This document shows, piece by piece, positions 44,110 through 52,174 of a DNA stretch of 64,000 nt. Made by a program: the position numbers and the translations under genes. Each line of letters opens with the position of its first letter. The first letter of the stretch is position 1. The notes under the pieces are model-generated. The model made no database searches. It worked only from the letters and a program-made list of their open reading frames with translations, and was not told the DNA's origin. The stretch comes from Planctomycetota bacterium (GTDB lineage Bacteria > Planctomycetota > Phycisphaerae > Phycisphaerales > Zrk34): assembly GCA_016125255.1 (NCBI GenBank), contig WGMD01000029.1:124001-188000 (forward strand), written 5' to 3'.

Positions 44110-45637
44110 CCGTCAAACCCGTCGTCCGCTTGTCCTGGCCGCGCTGGCCGCCCTTTCGCTCGCCGGCGTGCAGGCCCGCGGCGGCCTCATCGTCGATGAC
44201 GCATTCAACGACGGCGGACTGACCAACGGCGCGGACCCCAACGACGCCGCGTGGACCATGGCCACCGGCGGCGGCCCCCTCAGCATCGTCAACGACAACG
44301 GCTCCCCCGGCCTCAATGGCGGAAACGCAATCCAACTCACGACGACCGGAACCTTCCAAGGATTCACCGGCCTCTTCTCCCCTATCACGCTCACCGAAGA
44401 TCGCCAACGCATCAAACTCATCTTCGACTACCGGCTGACTGACTTCGGCAATCAGGACGCCGCCCTGCGATTCGGACTCCTCGATTCAGCCTCCGCCGTA
44501 GGCACCGCCGACTCCGCCTATTTCGTCGCCACCAGCACCGGCACCATCAACACCGCCACGCTGAACCAGACCTACTCCGGCACCGCCACGGGCTACCTCG
44601 GCGGCAGCGTGCAGTACAGCCAAGGCACCGACAACAATGTCCTGACCAGTGACAACAACCCGCATCACGTCGAGTTCATCGTCCAGCGCACCACCGCGGA
44701 TCGCATCGACCTCTCCGCCCGCATCGGCACCGGCGTCATCTCCGGCGCCGACACCACCGGCAAGGACGCGGGACCCCTCCAGACAACTTTCGACTCCATC
44801 GCTTTCGAAACCGGCAATAACAACAACGGCGCCAACATCGGCGGCATCACCCCGCAGTTCCGCGGCGACAACTACCGCGTCGAAATCTGGAACAACGTCT
44901 TTGACGACAATTTCGACACCGGCGCCAGCCCCACCACCGGCAACGACGGCGATGACCCCAACGATGCCGCGTGGACGGCCATCGGCGGCAGCATCGCGCT
45001 GGTCACCGATGACAACCTCGCCGCCGGTCAGATCGGGTCCAACAAGGCCATGAGCTTCACCACCAGCGGTACGTTTCAGAAAATCCGCACGCAGTTCACC
45101 GACACGCCCGACATCGTCGGCACGAAGGTCAGCGCCAGTTTCGACTTCCGCGTCGTCAATGCGGAAAACGTGGCAGCCGGGCTCCGATTCGGTCTCTACG
45201 ACGACGGCTCCAACACCGCCGCCGACACCGGGTACTTCGTGAGCATCGCCACCGGCACCGCCACCGGCGTCACGTTCATCGAAGATGGCAGCACGACCCA
45301 GGGCGACTTCCTCGGCGGCGGCGGACAGATCACGCTCGGCACCGTCGCCAACTATGACCTCGACGAATCCGTCGCCCATTTCGCCCAGCTCCTGCTAGAG
45401 CACCTCAGCGCCACCACGATGCGTCTGTCCCTGTACATCGACGGCGTGTTCATCGGCTCCGCCCTCGATACGAGCGTGACCACGACGCACTTCGGCGCCT
45501 TCGGCATTTCCAGCGGCGGCACCAGCAACGATTTCATCATCGACAACGTCTCCGTCGACTACATGGTGCCCGCCCCCGCCGCCCTGCCCGCGGGTCTGGC
45601 GCTGTTCGCAGGCCTGATCCTGCGTCGTCGTCGGTGA
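44090..45637 (+). CDS. secreted two-repeat protein with PEP-CTERM-like C-terminus
   Basis: 515 residues. Signal peptide RRPLVLAALAALSLAGVQA. Two copies of one beta-rich domain: about residues 30-265 (DDAFNDGG, DPNDAAW, ALRFGLLDS) and 270-490 (DDNFDTGA, DPNDAAW, GLRFGLYDD). Each has DPNDAAW, a GTFQ stretch and a LRFGL strand. The C-terminus VPAPAALPAGLALFAGLILRRRR is a PEP-CTERM-type sorting tail: motif, hydrophobic helix, basic end. It is exported and probably anchored on the surface. A strong ribosome site (GAGGAG) lies inside the end of the FecR-like gene, so the two are probably linked. Confidence 0.85.
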   Translation: MIRSRNDRQTRRPLVLAALAALSLAGVQARGGLIVDDAFNDGGLTNGADPNDAAWTMATGGGPLSIVNDNGSPGLNGGNAIQLTTTGTFQGFTGLFSPITLTEDRQRIKLIFDYRLTDFGNQDAALRFGLLDSASAVGTADSAYFVATSTGTINTATLNQTYSGTATGYLGGSVQYSQGTDNNVLTSDNNPHHVEFIVQRTTADRIDLSARIGTGVISGADTTGKDAGPLQTTFDSIAFETGNNNNGANIGGITPQFRGDNYRVEIWNNVFDDNFDTGASPTTGNDGDDPNDAAWTAIGGSIALVTDDNLAAGQIGSNKAMSFTTSGTFQKIRTQFTDTPDIVGTKVSASFDFRVVNAENVAAGLRFGLYDDGSNTAADTGYFVSIATGTATGVTFIEDGSTTQGDFLGGGGQITLGTVANYDLDESVAHFAQLLLEHLSATTMRLSLYIDGVFIGSALDTSVTTTHFGAFGISSGGTSNDFIIDNVSVDYMVPAPAALPAGLALFAGLILRRRR

Positions 45638-45650
45638 TGGATCGAAAGTC

Positions 45651-45682
45651 GAAAGCTCAGGGATGGCCATCCCTGAGCTTTC
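45651..45682. terminator. perfect 32 bp palindrome behind the PEP-CTERM-like gene
   Basis: Arms 45651-45666 (GAAAGCTCAGGGATGG) and 45667-45682 are exact reverse complements with no loop. It sits 13 bp after the stop codon and 16 bp before the prepilin ATG. As RNA it would form a long hairpin, able to end transcription or to shield the 5' end of the prepilin mRNA. No T tract follows beyond TTTC. Confidence 0.6.
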
Positions 45683-45697
45683 ATCGGGAGCATCGTC

Positions 45698-46420
45698 ATG
45701 CAAAAACGCGCGTTCACCTTGATCGAGCTGCTCGTCGTCGTGGCGATCATTGCGCTGCTCATCGCGATTCTGCTGCCTTCGCTCACCAATGCCCGACGGG
45801 AGGCCAACCGCATCGCCTGCGGGTCGAACATGAAGCAGATCGGCGCGGGCATCGCGCTTTACGTCAATGACAACAAGTGGTACTTCCCCGGCCCGTGCTG
45901 GAACGGGCAGCAGGCCGAGTATTACAAGGGCTCGGGCCAGCTCGCCGAGCACCTGGCGCGCTATCTCAACACGCCCGTGTCCGCCTCCAGCTCCAAGCAT
46001 TACATCAACAAGATGTTCATCGACCCCGGCTCCGCGCACGCGCAGCCCAGCACCGTCAAACCCGAAAACACCAAGATGTACGGGTCGTACGGCGAAAACA
46101 AGATGACGCTCAACCAGCTTGGCCCGGGCGACTCGTCCGCCAAGGCGCGCGTGCTGGGCTATCCGGATTTCAACGGGTATCCCGAATATCCGTCGCAGCC
46201 GGTCACCGCCATTCGCGAGCCGTCGACGACGCTCGCGCTCAAGTGCATCGATCACTGGTCCAACCCCGGCGGATGGGCCCCTTCGCCCGGCCTGCCCGCG
46301 CAGGTGCTTTATGAACCCGCGCACGGCTCGCCCGACAACTACCGCGCCATCCGCAATTACATGTTCTTCGACTGGCACGTCGAAGTCAGCATGGACCCCC
46401 GCAGCGCGTCCAGCTATTGA
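45698..46420 (+). CDS. prepilin-like protein with N-terminal methylation motif (planctomycete pseudopilin type)
   Basis: 240 residues. The class III-like leader MQKRAFTLIELLVVVAIIAL carries the prepilin peptidase site before Phe (FTLIE) and the hydrophobic helix; LLPSLTNARREANRIACGSN follows, a typical planctomycete pseudopilin start. The C-terminus YMFFDWHVEVSM corresponds to the late H-X9-DG-like region. It is probably exported and assembled by type II secretion/type IV pilus machinery. Ribosome site GGGAG. No pilus assembly genes are nearby. Confidence 0.9.
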   Translation: MQKRAFTLIELLVVVAIIALLIAILLPSLTNARREANRIACGSNMKQIGAGIALYVNDNKWYFPGPCWNGQQAEYYKGSGQLAEHLARYLNTPVSASSSKHYINKMFIDPGSAHAQPSTVKPENTKMYGSYGENKMTLNQLGPGDSSAKARVLGYPDFNGYPEYPSQPVTAIREPSTTLALKCIDHWSNPGGWAPSPGLPAQVLYEPAHGSPDNYRAIRNYMFFDWHVEVSMDPRSASSY

Positions 46421-46440
46421 GCAGAGCGCAGAAGGCAGAG

Positions 46441-46500
46441 GTCAGAGATCAGAAATCAGTGGTCGGATCGTCTTCTGACCACTGATTTCTGATCTCTGAC
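46441..46500. terminator. perfect 24 bp inverted repeat with T-rich tail
   Basis: Arms 46441-46464 and 46477-46500 are exact reverse complements (24 bp) with a 12-base loop; the left arm begins GTCAGAGATCAGAAATCAGT. It starts 20 bp after the prepilin stop. The right arm is followed by TTTTGTGTCTTTT, so this is the best terminator candidate in the window. The arms have an internal near-repeat (CAGAgATCAG, AGAAATCAG). Confidence 0.7.
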
Positions 46501-46538
46501 TTTTGTGTCTTTTGGATCGACCCTGCCGATGGGGCCGA

Positions 46539-46544
46539 TATAAT
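46539..46544 (+). promoter_or_regulatory. -10-like TATAAT upstream of the PSD1 gene
   Basis: An exact TATAAT consensus lies right behind the hairpin at 46441-46500. The best -35 candidate, TTGGAT at 46513-46518, is 20 bp away, longer than ideal. If used, transcription would start near 46551, which favours the ATG at 46601 over the GTG at 46547. Confidence 0.4.
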
Positions 46545-46600
46545 GTGTGAACGTATTTGATCGAGCCCTCCCAGAAGCCGACCAACCCGCCACGGACTTC

Positions 46601-48757
46601 ATGAGACGCGTGACCCGCCCCATTGCGATTGGCATTTTTGCCGTTTTGACGACGCTGATCGTGCGTTCGGCGATTGCCGGTCCGCACATGATGCCCGTCG
46701 AAGAGGGCAAGAAGACGCTCTGGTCGGTTCAGCCGGTCGGGCATCCGGCCCCCCCGGCGGTCAAGAACGAAACGTGGGTCAAATCGCCCATCGACCGGTT
46801 CGTCCTCGGTCGCCTCGAAGCGGAGAATGTTCCCCCATCGCCCGAAGCGGACAAGCGGTCGCTGATCCGCCGCGTGTACTTCGATCTTGTCGGTCTGCCG
46901 CCGACGTACGAACAGGTCGAGGCGTTCGTTCATGACGCATCGCCCAACGCGTACGACAAGATCGTGGACGAGCTGCTGGCCCGCCCGCAGTTCGGCGAGC
47001 GATGGGCGCGGCACTGGCTGGACATCGCCCGCTACGCCGACACGATCGGGTACGACGGCGGGGGCCGCCAGCGGAAGTTTCCCTTCGCATGGACCTATCG
47101 CGATTACGTCATCCGCGCCCTCAACGATGACAAACCTTACGACCGCTTCGTCATCGAACAGATCGCCGCGGACCGGCTCGGGCTCGCGCCGAATGATCCG
47201 GCGCTGGCGGCGCTGGGCTTTCTGACCGTCGGGCGACAGTTCCTGGGCAACATCGACAACATCACCGACGACCGGATCGACGTCGTCGGCCGCGGACTGA
47301 TGGGTCTGACCATCGGGTGCGCCCGCTGTCATGACCACAAGTACGATCCGATTCCGACGACGGACTATTACGCGATGTACGGCGTGTTCCGATCGCTGGA
47401 TGTGCCCGAGCCGATGGACATGCCGATCGTCGGCGAGGCGAGCGGCACGGATCAGCAGAAGGCGGAATATCAGGCGGAACTGGCCAAGCGGCAGAAGGCG
47501 GTCGACGATCACCTCAAGGAAGTGCACGATCGGGTGATGAAGGAAGCGGCGGACCGGGCGGATGAATATCTGTCGCTGGCGACGGATCAGGTGGAGCAGA
47601 TTCCGCGCGTGCGTCGCCGGCTCGAAAGTCATTTCAAGCGGGCGTGGCGCGAGGCGGGCAAGCCCAATCCGATCACGCCGGAGAAGAAGGCGGAGATTGT
47701 CGCCAAGGTACAGTCGATCTGCGAGGAAAGCCCGGAACTATTCCTCGATCAAGGCGAGAGTGAGAAGTTTCAGCGGCTCAAAGGCGCGATCATCGATCTT
47801 CAGCTCAACTCGCCGGGCGCTCCGCCGCGGGCGATGGCGGTCACCGATGGCTCGCCGTACAACCCCTACGTGTTCGTGCGCGGCAGCGGGGGCAACCGCG
47901 GCGAGAATGTCGATCGGCGGTTTTTAAGCGTGCTGGGCGGACAGAAATTCAACGACGGCAGCGGGCGCCTCGAATTGGCCAAGGCCATCGCGAGTGCGGA
48001 CAATCCGTTGACGGCGCGCGTGTGGGTCAATCGCATCTGGATGCATCTGATCGGCGAAGCGATCGTGCGGACGCCCGCCGACTTCGGCGTCCGCGGCGAG
48101 CAGCCGACGCACCCCGCCCTGCTCGACTATCTGGCCCGCGATCTGATGGATCACGGCTGGTCCACGAAGCGCATCATCCGCTCCATCGCGCTCTCGGCGA
48201 CCTACCGGCAGGCCAGCGAAGTCAACCCCGATCGCCTCCAGCGCGATCCTGAAAACCGGCTCATTTCGCACATGAACCGCAAGCGCCTCGAGTTCGAGCC
48301 GCTGCGCGACGCCCTGCTGGCGACCGCCCATCGGCTCGACGGGTCGATGTTCGGCCGGCCCGTCGATCTGTTCGCCGATCACGCCTCGACCCGCCGCGCG
48401 ATTTACGGATTCATCGACCGGCAGGACCTGCCGATGACGCTCCGCGCCTTCGACTTCGCCAGCCCCGACGCCACGACGCCCCAGCGACTCGAAACGACCG
48501 TCCCCCAGCAGTCGCTGTTCATGATGAACAGCCCCTTCCTCGCCGAGCAGGCGCAGGCGGTGGCGCAGTCGACCGCTTCGATCGGCGACCGCCCGCAGCG
48601 GATCAACGTCCTGTACGAACGCGTGCTGGAGCGACCGGCGACGCAGGGCGAGGTCGATCTGGCCAACGGATACCTCGGCTCGTCGCCGGACGAGCCCATG
48701 TGGGCCCGCTACGCGCAGGTGCTCATGCTCAGCAACGAATTCGTCTTCGTCGATTGA
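46601..48757 (+). CDS. DUF1549/DUF1553 (PSD1) planctomycete protein
   Basis: 718 residues from the ATG at 46601; a GTG at 46547 would add 18. Signal-like N-terminus (IGIFAVLTTLIVRSAIA). DUF1549 (about 55-290) has PIDRFVLGRLEAE, YFDLVGLPPTYEQVEAF, HWLDIARYADT and the heme-like or metal motif CARCHDHKYDPI. DUF1553 (about 430-700) has NPLTARVWVNRIWMHLIGEA, STKRIIRSIALSATYRQASE and MNSPFLAEQA. The usual N-terminal cytochrome domain is absent. The function of this family is still unclear. It precedes the DUF1501 gene by 9 bp, the standard planctomycete pair. Confidence 0.92.
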   Translation: MRRVTRPIAIGIFAVLTTLIVRSAIAGPHMMPVEEGKKTLWSVQPVGHPAPPAVKNETWVKSPIDRFVLGRLEAENVPPSPEADKRSLIRRVYFDLVGLPPTYEQVEAFVHDASPNAYDKIVDELLARPQFGERWARHWLDIARYADTIGYDGGGRQRKFPFAWTYRDYVIRALNDDKPYDRFVIEQIAADRLGLAPNDPALAALGFLTVGRQFLGNIDNITDDRIDVVGRGLMGLTIGCARCHDHKYDPIPTTDYYAMYGVFRSLDVPEPMDMPIVGEASGTDQQKAEYQAELAKRQKAVDDHLKEVHDRVMKEAADRADEYLSLATDQVEQIPRVRRRLESHFKRAWREAGKPNPITPEKKAEIVAKVQSICEESPELFLDQGESEKFQRLKGAIIDLQLNSPGAPPRAMAVTDGSPYNPYVFVRGSGGNRGENVDRRFLSVLGGQKFNDGSGRLELAKAIASADNPLTARVWVNRIWMHLIGEAIVRTPADFGVRGEQPTHPALLDYLARDLMDHGWSTKRIIRSIALSATYRQASEVNPDRLQRDPENRLISHMNRKRLEFEPLRDALLATAHRLDGSMFGRPVDLFADHASTRRAIYGFIDRQDLPMTLRAFDFASPDATTPQRLETTVPQQSLFMMNSPFLAEQAQAVAQSTASIGDRPQRINVLYERVLERPATQGEVDLANGYLGSSPDEPMWARYAQVLMLSNEFVFVD

Positions 48758-48766
48758 GGACACGCC

Positions 48767-50206
48767 ATGAAACTGCCGCACGATTTTAATCCGACGCGAC
48801 TGCCGACAAGCCGGCGGGAACTGCTCAAGCAGGTGGGCATGGGTATGGGCATGCTCGGCCTCGCCCCGCTGCTGCAAAGCGAAGCCCGCGGCGCGATCAG
48901 CGCCAATCCGATGACGCCGCGCTCCCCACAGTTTCCCGGCAAGGCCAAGCGCGTGATTCACCTGTTCATGAACGGCGGGCCCAGCCAGGTCGATACGTTC
49001 GACCCCAAGGCCAAGCTCACTGAAATGAGCGGCAAAAATCCCCCGCAGCGCCACAGCACCGAACGCCCCACCGGCACGCTCTACGGCTCGCCCTTCAAGA
49101 GCCGCAAATACGGCCAGAGCGGCATCGAGGTGACGGACCTTTTCTCGCGCACCGCCGAGCATATCGACGACATGTGCATCATCCGCTCGATGCACGCCAA
49201 CGTGCCGAATCATGAACCGTCGCTGATGCTCATGAACTGCGGGGACAACATCTTCGTGCGCCCGTCGATGGGGTCGTGGATCAACTACGGTCTGGGCACG
49301 GAGAACCAGAACCTGCCGGGCTTCATCGCCATGTGCCCCGGCGGCTATCCCGTGAAGCAGACGCAGAACTGGCAGTCGGCTTTCCTGCCGGGCGTGTATC
49401 AGGGCACGTATCTGGACCCGAGCCGGCCGACCGATCAGATCGTCGAATATGTCAAAAACAACTGGACCAATCGCGCCGAGCAGCGCAAGCAGCTTGACCT
49501 GCTTGCGGCGCTGAATCGTCAGCATGCGCAGACGCGCGGCGCGGCCCCCGATCTCGATGCGCGCATTCAGAGCTTCGAGCTGGCGTACCGCATGCAGATC
49601 GAAGCGACCGATGCGTTCGACTTGTCGCAGGAGCCGGATTACATCCATGAGATGTACGGCACGAAGACCAACAAGCACGCGAGCTACTACCTGATGACCC
49701 GCCGGCTCATCGAGCGCGGCGTGCGTTTCGTGCAGCTTTGGCACGGGGAAGGTCAGCCGTGGGACTCGCACGATCATCTGGAGCGTGAGCACGGCAAGCT
49801 GGCCAAGCAGTGCGATCAGCCGATCGCGGCGCTGCTGACGGACCTGAAAATGCGCGGACTGCTGGACGAGACGCTGGTGATCTGGGGCGGGGAGTTCGGG
49901 CGGACGCCGGCGGTGGAGATGCCCAAGAGCGGTGCCAATGAAGGGTCGATGACGGGGCGTGACCATAACCACTACGGGTTCTCGATGTGGATGGCCGGCG
50001 GCGGGGTCAAGGGCGGAACCGTTTACGGCGCGACTGACGATATCGGGTGGGTCGCGGAGGAAAACCCGGTGCATGTGCACGATCTGCACGCCACGATTCT
50101 GGCGCTGCTCGGCTTCGACCACGAGAAGCTGACCTACCGCTACGCCGGCCGCGACTTCCGGCTGACCGACGTGGCGGGGAACGTCGTCAATGACATCATC
50201 GCCTGA
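48767..50206 (+). CDS. DUF1501 family protein (Tat-exported, alkaline-phosphatase-like fold)
   Basis: 479 residues. A Tat-type N-terminus with SRRELLKQVGMGMGMLGLAPL is followed by the DUF1501 domain: VIHLFMNGGPSQVDTFDPK, NHEPSLMLMNCGD, YLMTRRLIERGVRFVQLWHG, DETLVIWGGEFGRTPAVE and GRDHNHYGFSMWMAGGGVKG. The metal-site residues resemble the alkaline phosphatase superfamily. The family is nearly always encoded next to a DUF1549/DUF1553 gene in planctomycetes, as here, and acts in the periplasm; the substrate is unknown. Confidence 0.93.
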   Translation: MKLPHDFNPTRLPTSRRELLKQVGMGMGMLGLAPLLQSEARGAISANPMTPRSPQFPGKAKRVIHLFMNGGPSQVDTFDPKAKLTEMSGKNPPQRHSTERPTGTLYGSPFKSRKYGQSGIEVTDLFSRTAEHIDDMCIIRSMHANVPNHEPSLMLMNCGDNIFVRPSMGSWINYGLGTENQNLPGFIAMCPGGYPVKQTQNWQSAFLPGVYQGTYLDPSRPTDQIVEYVKNNWTNRAEQRKQLDLLAALNRQHAQTRGAAPDLDARIQSFELAYRMQIEATDAFDLSQEPDYIHEMYGTKTNKHASYYLMTRRLIERGVRFVQLWHGEGQPWDSHDHLEREHGKLAKQCDQPIAALLTDLKMRGLLDETLVIWGGEFGRTPAVEMPKSGANEGSMTGRDHNHYGFSMWMAGGGVKGGTVYGATDDIGWVAEENPVHVHDLHATILALLGFDHEKLTYRYAGRDFRLTDVAGNVVNDIIA

Positions 50207-50239
50207 CGGAATCTTTTTGAGGTCGCGCGGCGAATTTTC

Positions 50240-50269
50240 TTGACGCGCACCGCTCTCCAAAATTATGAT
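50240..50269 (+). promoter_or_regulatory. sigma70-type promoter of the repeat protein gene
   Basis: TTGACG (50240-50245) and TATGAT (50264-50269) are separated by 18 bp. Transcription would begin about 50276, 28 bases before the chosen ATG at 50304 and after the in-frame ATG at 50265, which is thereby ruled out as the start. Ribosome site AAGGGAGA is at 50288-50295. Confidence 0.6.
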
Positions 50270-50303
50270 TTTCGCACGGGACTTTACAAGGGAGAATCCC
50301 CCC

Positions 50304-52070
50304 ATGCGAATGTGTTTTGCGTCGTTGGTGCTGTGCGTGTGCGCGATGGGTGCGGCGGCGAACGGACAAGTGATACAGACGGGCAGCAGCATCGTCGACG
50401 GCCGGGCGTCCGTGTTCGACATCGAAGGCGCGGCGACGACGTACAGCGCCGCCGGCGTCACGCCGTGGACCATCAGCTTCGCGGCCGGTTCGAACCTGCA
50501 GTTCATCTTTCCGACCATCACGGGCATGACCCGTGCGTCGGCCGACGGCGCTTTCGTCGGACCCGACGGCGGCGTGTCGTACCTGACGGCCGACAACACG
50601 GACGGGCGAGCGCTGACGCCCGGAGCGAACGGGATCGCCGGGGCGTGGTTCAGCGGTTCGCCGGCACGGCAGATGGCGCTCGTCGGCGTGTTCTACTCGT
50701 CGACGCAGGGCGGGCCCCCGGCGCCGACGGTCATCTACGACTCGCCCAGCGCGTACAACTTCCGGTCGGTCAACCCCGTGCTCAATCAACCGTTCTTCAT
50801 CGGCGACGGCTCCGTCCGGTTCGTCAATGACGGATCGAGCTTCCGTTTCGGCGACGGGTCCGTCCGCGTCATCGACGACGGCACCTCCAACACCCTGCTC
50901 ATCAGCGAAGGCAGCGCCGCCTTCAGCGGGTCCGAAGCCGACGGATACACCGCGACCTTCGGCGACGGCTCCGTCCGATTTATCCGCACCGGCGGCGTCT
51001 GGTCCTACGTTCACTCCGACGGCTCCAGCGGCGCGCTCAACAACGGCGACAACTTCGCCTTCGCCGACGGCTCCGTCCGGTTCATCCAGGACGGCACTTC
51101 CAACACGATCCTCTTCGGAGAAATGACCGCGAATATCTCGGGCGACAACAACACCGGATGGAAAGTCACGTACGGCGACGGGTCCGTCCGGCAGCTCGGC
51201 TCGTCCTCGAACATCGAGGCGCCGACGGATGGATCCGTGCGGTTCGTGTCCAATGGGTCAAGCTTCCGCACCGCCGATGGCTCCGTCCGCGTCATCGACG
51301 ACGGCACCTCCAACACGCTGCTCCTCGGCGAGGGCGACCCGGTGTTCGCCGGCAGCGAAGCCGACGGGTACACCGTGACATTCGGCGACGGGTCCGTCCG
51401 GTTCATCCGGACCGGCGGCGTCTGGTCCTACGAACGCTCCGACAGCACCAGCGGAACCGTCAACGATGGCGACAACTTCGTCTTCGGCGACGGCTCCGTC
51501 CGGTTCATCCGCGACGGCTCGTCCAATACGATCCTCTTCGGCGAGAGCACCGCTGACCTTCAGAGCGACGCCGACGGCAACTGGTCCGCGGTGCTCGGAG
51601 ACGGATCGGTGCGGCAGTTGGGCAACGGTCAGGCGGCGCTCTTCGGCGATGGCTCGGTGCGGTTCATCACCGACGGCACCTCGAACACCGTCGTGTTCAG
51701 CGAGATGAATATGGCCGACGCCGATCACGGCGGCGCGTTCTACTACGCTGACGGCACCAGCGAACTGTTCCCGCCGGGCGGGTATGTGTCATGGTTGCTG
51801 CTGGAGCAGATGATGGGGCTGGGAATGATTCTCGACGGGACGTCGAACACGATCGCGTTTCAGGAATTCAACGTGCCGACGGGCGCCGACCGGCTCACGC
51901 TCGGGTTCCTCGACTCCGACGGCTACATTCACCTGCTCGAGCCCGGCAGTTATGCCGACAACGGCGGCGAGTTGATGGTGACGTACGAGCTGCGTCATGT
52001 GCCCGAGCCGGCGTCGATCCTGACGATGTTGGGCCTGCTGGCGGGGCTGCGACGGCGCAAGTCACGCTGA
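50304..52070 (+). CDS. secreted DGSVR/DGTSNT tandem-repeat protein with PEP-CTERM tail
   Basis: 588 residues. Signal peptide (CFASLVLCVCAMGAAANGQ). After about 165 residues of beta-rich sequence (DNTDGRALTPGANGIAGAWF) comes a repeat region: two units of 141 and 140 residues starting at bases 50805 and 51228, and a third begun at 51648. In total there are 11 DGSVR motifs (FGDGSVRFIRDG) and 6 DG[TS]SNT motifs (DGTSNTILFGE). Both are signature motifs of the DUF1559/H-X9-DG pseudopilin family, but the prepilin leader and the rest of that fold are absent. It ends VPEPASILTMLGLLAGLRRR, a PEP-CTERM tail. The function is unknown; a surface role is inferred. Confidence 0.85.
   Translation: MRMCFASLVLCVCAMGAAANGQVIQTGSSIVDGRASVFDIEGAATTYSAAGVTPWTISFAAGSNLQFIFPTITGMTRASADGAFVGPDGGVSYLTADNTDGRALTPGANGIAGAWFSGSPARQMALVGVFYSSTQGGPPAPTVIYDSPSAYNFRSVNPVLNQPFFIGDGSVRFVNDGSSFRFGDGSVRVIDDGTSNTLLISEGSAAFSGSEADGYTATFGDGSVRFIRTGGVWSYVHSDGSSGALNNGDNFAFADGSVRFIQDGTSNTILFGEMTANISGDNNTGWKVTYGDGSVRQLGSSSNIEAPTDGSVRFVSNGSSFRTADGSVRVIDDGTSNTLLLGEGDPVFAGSEADGYTVTFGDGSVRFIRTGGVWSYERSDSTSGTVNDGDNFVFGDGSVRFIRDGSSNTILFGESTADLQSDADGNWSAVLGDGSVRQLGNGQAALFGDGSVRFITDGTSNTVVFSEMNMADADHGGAFYYADGTSELFPPGGYVSWLLLEQMMGLGMILDGTSNTIAFQEFNVPTGADRLTLGFLDSDGYIHLLEPGSYADNGGELMVTYELRHVPEPASILTMLGLLAGLRRRKSR
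50805..51647 (+). repeat. tandem 423/420 bp repeats inside the DGSVR gene
   Basis: Unit 1 starts at 50805 and unit 2 at 51228 (423 bp), with the next start at 51648 (420 bp). Corresponding protein stretches match closely, for example GDGSVRFIRTGGVWSY and SEADGYT in both. The reading frame is kept, so selection or recent in-frame duplication is likely. Confidence 0.8.
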
Positions 52071-52113
52071 AATCCCGGTCGGCGAACGGTTAGAGCGAAG
52101 TGAACGCTGACTT

Positions 52114-52141
52114 TTGCCTGCGCTATGGAACCGGGTAAAAT
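52114..52141 (+). promoter_or_regulatory. possible promoter of the NagB fusion gene
   Basis: TTGCCT (52114-52119), 16 bp spacer, TAAAAT (52136-52141), 34 bp before the ATG at 52175, with GGAG at about 52161 as ribosome site. A reasonable but unproven sigma70-like match. Confidence 0.4.
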
Positions 52142-52174
52142 AGTACCCCGCCGCTACTTCGGAGTGTTCCGATC

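Noticed and set aside
47924-50599. 891-residue minus-strand open frame
   Set aside because: Antisense to the PSD1 and DUF1501 genes, which have strong domain evidence.
50805-51770. Regular GACGGGTCCGTCCGG-like repeats resembling a CRISPR or satellite array
   Set aside because: The spacing follows the reading frame of the DGSVR protein and the spacers are coding and similar to one another; no cas genes.
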